Shown one piece after another: positions 22,081 to 32,011 of a DNA stretch of 64,000 nucleotides. Source of the DNA: Perognathus longimembris pacificus (Eukaryota > Chordata > Mammalia > Rodentia > Heteromyidae); assembly GCF_023159225.1 (NCBI RefSeq), contig NC_063176.1:31723786-31787785 (forward strand). The letters are read 5' to 3'. The position numbers and the translations under genes were made by a program. The notes under the pieces were generated by a model. It was not told where the DNA came from. It made no database searches and saw only the letters and a list, made by a program, of their open reading frames with translations. Each line of letters opens with the position of its first letter. The first letter of the stretch is position 1.

Positions 22081-25000
22081 ATGAAAGGAACAAACGATGA
22101 GCTCTCAATCCTAACTCTCAACATTAATGGACTTAATTCTCCAATCAAACCATATAGGCTCATAAGTTGGATCAAAAATCAAGATCCATTTTTCTGCTGC
22201 CTCCAAGAGACACATCTACCCAGCAAAAGTAAACATCTTCTAAAAGTGAAAGGCTGGAATTAAATCTATCAAGCAAATGGCCCCCATAAGCAGGCTGGTG
22301 TTGCAATCCTAGTATCAGATAAAATTGACTTCAAATTAAAAATGGTAAGAAGAGACAAAGAAGGTTACTACATACTAGTAAAGGGATCTCTCCTACAGGA
22401 GGATATAACCATCCTAAATATCTACACACCAAATACAAGAGCACACAACTTCATCAATCACCACTGACTCAAAAATCACTTATAGACCCAAACACAGTGA
22501 TAGTTGGGGACTTTAACACCGCACTATCACCTCTAGACAGATCAACACATCAAAACTGAATAAAGAAACCACAAAACAAAACAACTGCATAGACCAACTA
22601 GACTTAACAGACATCTACAGAATATTCCATCCAGCAACAACAGAATACACATTTTTTTTCAGTAGCACATGGAACATTCACCAAAATAGATCACAGCTTA
22701 AGGCACAAAGAAAATCTGTACAAATTCAGAAGTATCAAAACTATTCCCAGTATTATCTCAGACCTCAATCGAATAAAATTAGAGCTCAACTCAAACAGCC
22801 ACTACAAAAAATCCTACAATTAATGGAGATTAAACAACACACTGCTGAACCATCAGTGGGTCATTGAAGGAAGTAGAACAGAAATTCAAATGTTTATGGA
22901 ATTCAACCAAGATGAGTAAACAGAATACCAGCTCTTTTGGGACACAGCAAAGGCAGTACTCAGAGGAAAATTAATATCTCTAAGTGCATACACCAACAAA
23001 CTGGAGAAACTGCAACTCAACAACTTAAGGAAGTACCTTAATTTCCTTGAAAGAGAACAACAAGCCAAACCCCAAGTCAATAGATGGAAGCAAATAATTA
23101 AAATCAAATCAGAATTAAATCAATTAGAGACAAAAAAAAAACTATAGAAAGAATCAACAAAACAAAAAGGTTGTTCTTTGAAAAAATTAGCAAGATAGAC
23201 AACCCCTAGCAAACCTAACTAAAAAAAGAAGGCAGCACACCCAAATAAACAAGATCAGAGATGAAACAGGTAACATCACTACAGAAATAACAGAAATTCA
23301 GAAACAATAGGTGACTATTTTTCTAACCTTTATGACAACAAATTTGAGAATGGATGATTTTCTACAAAAAAATTGATATCAACACACTCAACCATGAAGG
23401 CTGAAACCTTCTAAACAGACCAATATACAGCATTGAAGTAGAAACAGCAATAAGTGATCTCTCATCCAAGCAAAGCCCACGTCCAGACGGATTCACAGCA
23501 GAATTCAACAAGGCCTTAAAAACAGAACTCACACCAATATTTCTCAAACTCTTCAATGAAATTGAAAGAGAAAGTTCACTACCAGACACATTCTATGAAG
23601 CCAGTATAACCTTCATCCCAAAACCAGGCATGGAAAGAGAACTATAGACCCTGATGAACATAGATGCAAAAATTCTCATCAAAATTCTGGCCAATCGATT
23701 TCAACAGGTCATCAAAAAAATCATACACAATGATCAAACTGCATTCATCCCAGGGATGCAAAGTTGGTTCAATATATGCAAGTCAATTAATGCAATCCAC
23801 CACATCAACCGGAGCAAGGTAAAGAACCACGTGGTTATATCTCTGGATGCGCAAAAGGCGTTTGAGAAAATCCAGCACCCATTCATGTTAAAAGCCCTTG
23901 AAAACCTGGGATTCCAGGGAACACTCCTGAATATAATAAAGGCAGTTTATGACAAACCAACAGCAAGCATTACTGTAAATGGTGAAAGCCTAAATCCATT
24001 CCCTTTAAAATCAGGAGCAAGACAGGGATGTCTGCTGTCTCCCCTTCTCTTCAACATAGTACTAGAATTCCTAGCCAGAGCAATTAGGCAAGAAGAAAAT
24101 ATAAAGGGAATCCAAATAGGAAAAGATGACATGATTATATACCTAAAGAACCCCATAGACTCTACTCCCAAGCTACTAGAGCTGATCAAAAAGTTTGGCA
24201 AATTTTCAGGGTGTAAAATAAACCCTCAAAAATCAATGGCCTTTCGATATGCTAATGACCCAAACACCGAGGTTGAAATCAGTAAAGCAACTGCTTTTGC
24301 AATAGACTAAAAAAACATAAAATACCTAGGAATAACCTTCACCAAAGAAGTGAAAGACCTCTATGATGAGAACTTCAAAAACATGAAAAAGGGAATTAAG
24401 GCAGAACTGAGGAATTGGAAAAACCTCCCATGCTCCTGGATTGGGAGGATTAAGATAATCAAAATGGCAATATTGCCAAAGGCTATCTAAAAATTCAGTG
24501 CAATATCCATTAATAGCCCAACACCATTTTTTAATGAAATAGAGGAAGCAATCCAGAAATTCATATGGAACAATAAAAGACCTAGAATAGCAAAACCAAT
24601 CCTGAGCAGAAAGAACAGTGTTGGAGGATTTACAATACCAAACTTCAAGCTGTATTATAAAGCTATAGTAATAAAAACAACTTGGTATTGGCACCTGAAC
24701 AAGTCTGAAATCCAATGGAACAGAATTGAAGACCCAGAAATGAACCTACAGAACTATGCCTACTTAATCTTTGATAAAGGAGCTAAAAAAAATAGGATGG
24801 AAGAAAGATAGCCTCTTTAACAAATGGTGCTGGCAAAACTGGTTCAACACCTGCAACAAACTAAAACTAGATCTTTATATATCACCCTGCACCAAAATCA
24901 ATTTCAAATGGATCAAAGACCCAGAAATTAACACAGATACCCTGAAAACACTAAAGGAAGGAGTAGGAGAAACACTTGGGCTCCTTGGCACAGAATGGAA

Positions 25001-25864
25001 TTTCCAAAACAAAGACCCAGAAATGCTACAAATCAAAGAAAGGTTGGACAAATGGGACTGCATCAAACTGCAGAATTTTGCAGGGCAAAGGACATACCTC
25101 GCAAGATAAACAGAAAGTCCACAGATTTGGAAAATATCTTTACCGGCCTTACAATGACAAAGGCCTCATATCTAAAATATATGTAGAACTAAAAAAATTA
25201 CATTCCTCCAAAACAAAACCACAAAGAACCAATAGCCCCCTCAACAAGTGGGCTAACGTCTTAAAAAGAGACTGCTCTGATGAGAAAATGATAACAGCCA
25301 AGAGACATATGGAAAAGTGCTCTACATCACTGGCCATAAAAGAAATGCACATCAAAACAACATTGAAATTCCATCTCACCCCAGTAAGAATGTCCTTTAT
25401 CAAGGAAACTAACAATAATAAATGTTGGAGGGGGTGTGGCTTAAAGAGAATCCTACTTCATTGTTGGTGGGAATGTAAACTAGTTCAGCCACTCTGGAAT
25501 TCTGTATGGAGATTCCTCAGAAGGCTAAACATATAGCTCTCCTATGACCCAGCAGCCCCACCTTTAGGCAGCTACCCAAAAAGACCACCAACAAGAACAC
25601 ACTAAAGCCACCAGCACAACAATGTTCATCGCAGCACAATTTGTCATAGCTAGAACATGGAATCAACCCAGATTCCCCTCAGAAGACGAATGGATCAGGA
25701 AAATGTGGTACATATACACAATGGAATTTTATGCCCCTATCAGAAAGAATGGCATTGCCCCATTCGTAAGGTAATGGAAGGACTTGGAAAAAATTACACT
25801 AAGTGAAGTGAGCCAGACCCAAAGAAACATGGACTCTATGGTCTCCCTTATAGGGAATAATTAG
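22081..25864 (+). pseudogene. L1-A ORF2 remnant (endonuclease and reverse transcriptase), multiply broken
   Basis: LINE-1 ORF2p nicks the target DNA and reverse transcribes the element RNA. The start MKGTNDELSILTLNINGLN carries the apurinic-type endonuclease motif around the NINGLN asparagine, and QETHL carries the catalytic glutamate. A stop follows at residue 60 (22261), and later frames are split by many stops. The longest part (23654-24310) holds reverse transcriptase motifs such as [11 protein letters not shown]. The active-site region has lost nine codons, so the FADD motif is gone (see findings). The C-terminal Cys-rich motif survives as [14 protein letters not shown] near 25423-25480. 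The canonical stop is TAG at 25862-25864. Non-functional. Confidence 0.88.
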
Positions 25865-26370
25865 CACTGATTTAGGCTAGTCACATCAGAGGCTCACAAG
25901 AGCCCAATGCTATACCCTTATGAACACATAAGATGATGCTAAGTGAAATGAACTCCATGTTATGGAGGCGATTGTTATATCACTGTTGTAATTACTTTCA
26001 ATATGTCATGTGAAACCTTAGCTTCTTTTGTTGATGATACATTTGTATCCCCTTCCTGTGGCTGTACCTACACTATCTCTGTATCTTATATGAGTACATT
26101 GGAAACTGTGTATACTGGTATTAGAACTAGGAAACTGAAAGGGAATACCAAAATCGAGAGACCCAGAGTAAATAGACAAACGACTATTAAGGCAATACTT
26201 GCAAAACTGTTCTGTGTAAATCAACTGAACAACTCATGGGGGGAAAGGGAAAAGGAAAGGGGGAGTTGGGAGTGGGGAATGAGGGAGGAGGTAACAAACA
26301 GTAGAAGAAATGTATCCAGTGTCTAACGCATGAAAATGTATCCTCTCTGTACATCACTTTGATTATAAAA
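25865..26370 (+). other. L1-A 3' UTR with G-rich polypurine tract
   Basis: Matches the 3' UTR of L1-B and the short fragments elsewhere. The purine/G-rich tract at about 26237-26290 has several G runs and could form a G-quadruplex, a known feature of mammalian L1 3' UTRs. It ends TACATCACTTTGATTATAAA with a decayed A-rich tail. Confidence 0.75.
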
Positions 26371-26486
26371 ATTTAGAGAAAAGAAACCTGAGGTGCCTGA
26401 TGCAACTCAGGTTTAAATATTTAATTTTTTGTTTTTTCATAATAAATGTAATCAGGCAGAACAAAAAAATCAAATGCTATTGTTTT
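26371..26486. other. Spacer between the two tail-to-tail LINE-1s
   Basis: About 115 bp of AT-rich sequence. Its last 16 bases (26471-26486, CAAATGCTATTGTTTT) are the L1-B target-site duplication. Confidence 0.75.
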
Positions 26487-26494
26487 TTTTTTTT

Positions 26495-26999
26495 CTCAAA
26501 TTTTATTATCAAACTGACGTACAGAGAGGTTACAGTATCATACGTTGGGCATTGGATACATTTCTTGTACTGTTTGTTGCCTTGTCCCTCATGCCCCCCT
26601 CCCTCCCCCCCTTTCCCTCCTCCCCCCTGGTGTTCAGTTCACTTACACCAAACAGTTTTGCAAGTACTGCTTTTGTAGTTATTTCTCTTTTTTTACCCTG
26701 TGTCTCTCGAATTTGGTATTCCCTTTGAATTTCCTACTTCCAATACCAGTAAACACGGTTTCCAATATACTCAGATAAGATTACAGAGATAGTGTAGGTA
26801 CAAACATAGGAAGGTGATACAAAACATTATCTATAATAGAAACTACACATACACATAGGACGTTGAAAGTGGTTACAACTGTGATATATCACTTGTTTCC
26901 ATAACATGGAGTTCATTTCAATTAGCATCATCTTATGTGTTTCTAAGGGTATAGCTATTGGGCCTTGTGATGCTCTGCTATGGCTTGCCTAAACCTGTA
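26495..26999 (-). other. L1-B 3' UTR with G-rich tract
   Basis: On the plus strand the tract is C-rich at 26585-26635 (CCCCCCTCCCTCCCCCC type), so the L1 RNA carries runs of G able in principle to form a G-quadruplex. It precedes the element tail. Confidence 0.8.
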
Positions 27000-29900
27000 C
27001 TAATTATTCCCAATAAGGGAGGCCATACAGTCCATGTTTCTTTGGGTCTGGCTCACTTCACTTAGTATAACTTTTTCCAAGTCCTTCCATTTCCTTACAA
27101 ATGGAACAATGTCATTCTTTCTGATAGAGGCATAAAATTCCATTGTGTAAATGTACCACATTTTCCTGATCCATTCACCTATGGAGGGGCATCTGGGTTG
27201 GTTCCAGCTTCTCGCTATGACAAATTGTGCTGCGATGAACATTGTTGTGCTGGTGGCATTACTGTGATTTTGTTTGTGGGCTTTTGGATAGATACCCAAC
27301 AGTGGGGCTGCTGGGTCATAGGGGAGTTCTATATTGAGCCTTCTGAGGAATCTCCATACTGCTTGCCAGAGTGGCTGAACCAGTTTACATTCCCACCAAC
27401 AATGAAGTAGGGTTCCCTTTTGGCCACATCCCCTCCAACAATTGTTATTAGTTTTCTTGATATATGACATTCTTGCTGGGGTGAGATGGAATCTCAATGT
27501 TGTTTTGATTTGCATTTCCTTTATGGCCAGTGATGTAGAGCATTTTTTCATATGTCTATTGGCCATTCTCATTTCCTCATCAGAGAAGTTTCTTTGTAAG
27601 TCTTTAGACCACTTGATGAGGGGGCTATTGGTTCTTTGCAGTTTTGTTTTGGAAGAAGGTAATTTTTTTAGTTCTGCATATATTTTAGAGATGAGGCCTT
27701 TGTCTGTTGAATGTCCGGTAAAGATCTTCTCCCAGTCTGTGGGCTTTCTGTTTATCTTGAGAGCTATGTCCTTTGCCGTGCAGAAGCTCTGGAGTTTGAT
27801 GCAGTCCCATTTGTCCAACCTTTCTTTGATTTGTAGCCTTTCAGGGTCTTTGTTAAGGAAGTTCTGTCCTGTGCCAAGGAGCCCAAGTGTTTCTCCTACT
27901 CCTTCCTTTAGTGTCTTCAGGGTGCCTGTTTTGATTTCAAGGTCTTTAATCCATTTGGAATTGATTTTGGTGCAGGGTGATATATAAGGATCTAGTTTTA
28001 GTTTGTTGCATGTGTTGAGCCAGTTTTGCCAGCACCACTTGTTAAAGAGGCTATCTTTCTTCCATACTATTGTTTTAGCTCCTTTATCAAAGATTAAGTA
28101 GGCATAGTTCTGTGGGTTTAATTCTGGGTCTTCAATTCTGTTCCATTGGTCTTCAGGCCTGTTCCGGTGCCAATACCAAGCTGTTTTTATTACTATAGCT
28201 TTATAATACAGCTTGAAGTTGGGTATTGTAATTCCTCCAGCACTGTTCTTTCTGCTTAGGAGTGTTTTTGCTATTCTAGGTCTTTTATTGTTCCATATGA
28301 ATTTCTGGATTGCTTCCTCTATTTCATTAAAGAATGGTGTTGGGATATTAATGGGTATTGCATTGAATTTGTAGATAGCCTTTGGCAATATTGCCATTTT
28401 GATTACATTAATCCTCCCAATCCAGGAGCATGGGAGGTTTTTCCATTTTCTTAGTTCTGACTTAATTTCATTTTTCAAGCTTTTAAAGTTCTCTTCAAAG
28501 AGGTCTTTCACTTCTTTGGTTAAGGTTATTCCTAGGTATTTTATGTTTTGGGGGGCTATTGCAAAAGGAGTTGCTTTCCTGATTTCAGCCTCGGTCTTCG
28601 GGTTGTTAGCATAGAGAAAGGCCGTTGATTTTTGAAGGTTTATTTTATATCCTGCAACTTTGCCAAAGTTTGTATCAGCTCTAGTAGCTTGGGGGTAGAG
28701 TCTATGGGATTCTTTAGGTATAGGATCATGTCATCTGCGAAGAGAGAAAGTTTAACTTCATCTTTTCCTATTTGGATCCCCTTTATATTCTCTTCTTGCC
28801 TAATTGCTCTGGCTAGGAATTCTAGTACTATGTTGAAGAGCAGGGGAGAGAGTGGACATCCCTGCCTTGTTCCTGATTTTAAAGGGAATGGCTTTAGTTT
28901 TTCACCATTTAGAGTTATGCTTGCTGTTGGTTTGTCATAAACTGCCTTGATTATATTCAGGAATGTTCCCTGGAATGCCAGTTTTTCCAGGGCTTTTAGC
29001 ATAAATGGGTGCTGGATTTTATCGAACGCTTTTTCCGCATCCAGCGATAAAACCATGTGGTTCTTTACCTTGCTCCGGTTGATGTGGTGGATTACATTAA
29101 TTGACTTGTGTATATTAAACCAGCTTTGCATCCCTGGGATGAATCCAGTTTGATCGTGGTGTATGATTTTTTTGATGACCTGTTGAAGTCGATTGGCCAG
29201 AATTTTGTTGAGAATTTTTGCATCTATGTTCATCAGGGAGATTGGTCTGTAGTCCTCTTTCCGTGATGAGTCTCTGCCTGGTTTTGGGATGAGGGTTATA
29301 CTGGCTTCATAAAATGAGTCTGGCAGTGAACGTTCTCTTTCAATTTCATTGAAGAGTTTGAGAAATATTGGAGTGAGTTCTGTTTTGAAGGCCTTGTAGA
29401 ATTCTGCGGTGAATCCATCTGGACCTGGGCTTTTCTTGGATGGGAGATCATTTATTGCTGTTTCTATTTCAATACTGGATATGGGTCTGTTTAGAAGGTT
29501 TAAGTCTTCATAGTTGAGTTTGGGGGTATCAATTTTTTCTAGGAAATCATCCATTTCTTCCAAGTTCTCGAATTTGTTGGCATAAAGGTTTGCAAAATAG
29601 TCCCTTATTATTTTCTGAATTTCGGTTATTTCTGTGGTGATGCTACCTGTTTCATCTCTTATCTTGTTTATTTGAGTGTGCTGCCTTCGTTCTTTGGTCA
29701 GGTTTGCCAGGGGTCTGTCTATCTTGTTGATTTTTTCAAAGAACCAACTCTTTGTTTTGTTGATTCTTTCGATGGTTTTTTTCATCTCTAATTGATTTAA
29801 TTCTGATTTGATTTTAATTATTTGCTTCCGTCTATTGACTTGGGGTTTGGCTTGCTGTTCTCTCTCCAGAAAATTAAGGTGCTTCCTTAAATTACTGAGT

Positions 29901-30837
29901 TGCTGTTTCTCCAGTTTGTTGATGTATGTACTCAGAGATATAAATTTTCCTCTGAGTACTGCCTTTGCTGTGTCCCAAAGGAGCTGGTACTTTGTGCCCT
30001 CAACTTGGTTGAAGTCCATAAACATTTGAATTTCTGTTTTAATTTCTTCAATGATCCACTGATGGTTCAGCAGTGTGTTCTTTAGTCTCCATGAATTGTG
30101 GGATTTTCTGTGGTGGCTGAATGAGTTGAGCTCTAATTTTATTCCATTGTGGTCTGAAAGAATGCAGGGGATGATTTTGATACTTCTGAATTTGTACAGA
30201 TTTTCTTTGTGCCCTAAGATGTGATCTATTTTGGAGAATGTTCCGTGTCCTGCCGAAAAGAATGTGTATTCTGTCCTTGCTGGGTGGAATATTCTGTAGA
30301 TGTCGATTAAGTCTAGTTGGTCTATGCAATTGTTTAGTTCTGTGGTTTCTTTGTTCAGTTTTTGGCGTGTTGATCTGTCCAGAGGTGATAGTGGAGTGTT
30401 AAAGTCCCCCACTATCCTTGTGTTTGGGTCTATGAATGTTTTTAGAGCCAGTAGTGTTTGTTTGATGAAGTTGGGTGCTCCTGCATTTGGCGTGTAGATA
30501 TTTAGGATGGTTATTTTTCCTGTTGGAGAGATCCTTTTACTAGTATGTAGTAACCTTCTTTGTCTCTTCTTACCTTTTTTAATTTGAAGTCAATTTTGTC
30601 TGATACTAGGATTGCAACTCCAGCCTGCTTATGGGGACCATTTGCTTGATAGATTTGTTTCCAGCCTTTCACTTTTAGAAGATGTTTACTTTTGCTGGAT
30701 AGATGTGTCTCTTGGAGGCAGCAGAAAGATGGATCTTGATTTTTCATCCAAGTTATGAGCCTATGTCGTTTGATTGGAGAATTAAGTCCATTAATGTTGA
30801 CAGTTAGGATTGAGAGGTGATCGTTTGTTCCTTTCAT
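27000..30837 (-). pseudogene. L1-B ORF2 (endonuclease/reverse transcriptase), two frameshifts
   Basis: LINE-1 ORF2p is the endonuclease plus reverse transcriptase of target-primed reverse transcription. The ATG is at 30837 and the stop at 27000-27002, near 1,280 codons, the usual length. Segment 1 (30837-30511) is the N-terminal endonuclease with NINGLN and QETHL. Segment 2 (to 28640) has the endonuclease GDFN, SKIDHI and SDHN motifs, then the reverse transcriptase with [11 protein letters not shown] and the catalytic FADDMILYL. Segment 3 (28511-27000) is the C-terminal domain with the CX3CX7HX4C-type motif [18 protein letters not shown]. Comparison with sister copies shows two single-base deletions, one near 30512 and one near 28675, as the only obvious breaks. 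As it stands, no full-length protein can be made. Confidence 0.92.
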
Positions 30838-30889
30838 TATCACTGTCTTGTTTAAAGCTGTGTCTTCCCATTTCTTGATCTAGTGTTTA

Positions 30890-32011
30890 CTAATTAGGGT
30901 TCATTTCTCTGTCTGTGTTGGGATCTTGATTATTTTCCCTGTATAGTACATCTTTAAGGATTTTGTGTAAAGCTGGTTTGGTGGAGATATATTGTTTCAG
31001 TTTTTCCTTATTGTGGAAGACTTTTATTTGACCTTCGGCTATGAAGGAGAGTTTGGCGGGGTACAGAATTCTTGGTTGGTAGTTGTTTTTATTTAGAGTT
31101 TGGTATACTTCATTCCAGGCTCTCCTTGCTTTCATGGTCTCTGCTGAGAAGTCTGGGGTAATTCTGATTGCTTTTCCTTTATATGTGATTGTTTTCTTTG
31201 CCCTAACAGCTTTGAGTATTTTTTCCTTGCACTCTGCTGAAGCTGTTTTGATCACAATGTGTCGGTGGGAAGTCCTATTCTGGTCTGGTCGATTTGGGGT
31301 TCTAAATGCTTCTTGTATCTGTATAGGCCTTTCCTTCTGGATGTTTGGGAAGTTCTCAGCTAATATTCTGTTAAATAGGTTGCCTATCCCATTAACCTCT
31401 TTCTCCAAGTTTTCCTCAATACCTATTATCCTTAAATTGGGCTTCCTGATTGTGTCTTGAATCTCCTGTAGCGATCTGTTTTGTTGCTTGGACTGGATTT
31501 GTATTGATTTTTGATCTTTCTCCATAGAATCTAAGGAATCTTCAGCTCCTGAGATTCGATCCTCTGCTTCAGTTAGTCGGGACTGTAGGCTAGCTACTTG
31601 ATTTCGAATCTCTTTTCCTTCTGACTGGTCTTTCCTGATGATTTCCATGTCATTTCTTAGGTCCTGTATGGACTTCTTTACTTCATTAACTTCATTACTT
31701 TGGTTTTGAGTGTTGTCTCTCAAATCTTTAAGTTGGGTAGCTATCTTTTCATTTGACTCTTGAAGCTCACTTATCTTTCTATTTGTGGATGCCATGAAAT
31801 TCTCCATTAATTTTTGCTTTGCCTCCTCATGCTCTAACATAATTGACTGAAGAGATTCAAACTTTTCATTTATCATGTTTATCAGTAAACTTTGTAGAGC
31901 ATTTTGGGGGTTTTCTTCTATGTTTTTGATTGACTGCTCTGCTTCCTGCTTGTTTTGGGTGGGGGATAAGACTTCATTATTTGCCATCTTTCTTGTGTTT
32001 CTTCTGCCCAT
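30890..32011 (-). CDS. L1-B ORF1p, open 373-residue frame
   Basis: LINE-1 ORF1p is a trimeric coiled-coil nucleic-acid chaperone that coats L1 RNA. I chose the ATG at 32011 (MGRRNTRKMANN...) because the frame upstream to 32050 opens only with a non-ATG codon, and other mammalian ORF1p proteins also start with a short basic MG-type peptide. Residues of about 30-165 form a heptad-rich coiled coil (KFESLQ, ISELQESNEKIATQL, VASLQSRLTEAEDRI). The RRM follows with NLRIIGIEEN and HRHIVIK. The C-terminal domain contains ARRAWNEVYQ and YQPRILYPAKLSF. The stop is at 30890. The frame has no internal stop and the usual family length, so it may be expressible if the promoter is active. It belongs to a selfish element rather than a host gene. 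Confidence 0.93.
   Translation of the reverse strand: MGRRNTRKMANNEVLSPTQNKQEAEQSIKNIEENPQNALQSLLINMINEKFESLQSIMLEHEEAKQKLMENFMASTNRKISELQESNEKIATQLKDLRDNTQNQSNEVNEVKKSIQDLRNDMEIIRKDQSEGKEIRNQVASLQSRLTEAEDRISGAEDSLDSMEKDQKSIQIQSKQQNRSLQEIQDTIRKPNLRIIGIEENLEKEVNGIGNLFNRILAENFPNIQKERPIQIQEAFRTPNRPDQNRTSHRHIVIKTASAECKEKILKAVRAKKTITYKGKAIRITPDFSAETMKARRAWNEVYQTLNKNNYQPRILYPAKLSFIAEGQIKVFHNKEKLKQYISTKPALHKILKDVLYRENNQDPNTDREMNPN

Larger units (their letters stand above)
19540..26370 (+). mobile_element. LINE-1 element L1-A, near full length, decayed
   Basis: About 6.8 kb in sense orientation: 5' UTR about 19540-21521, ORF1 remnant 21522-22022, ORF2 remnant 22081-25864, and 3' UTR 25865-26370 with a G-rich tract at about 26237-26290. 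Its first bases include AAGATGGC, matching the YY1-type core at the start of human L1. It is colinear with L1-B except for deletions, the largest of which removes most of the C-terminal half of ORF1. No clear target-site duplication was found. It lies tail to tail with L1-B, about 115 bp away. Confidence 0.9.

Noticed and set aside
27442..27987. 181-codon plus-strand open frame
   Set aside because: It is the antisense shadow of L1-B ORF2; the same antisense frame appears in other L1 copies only because the sense gene is open.
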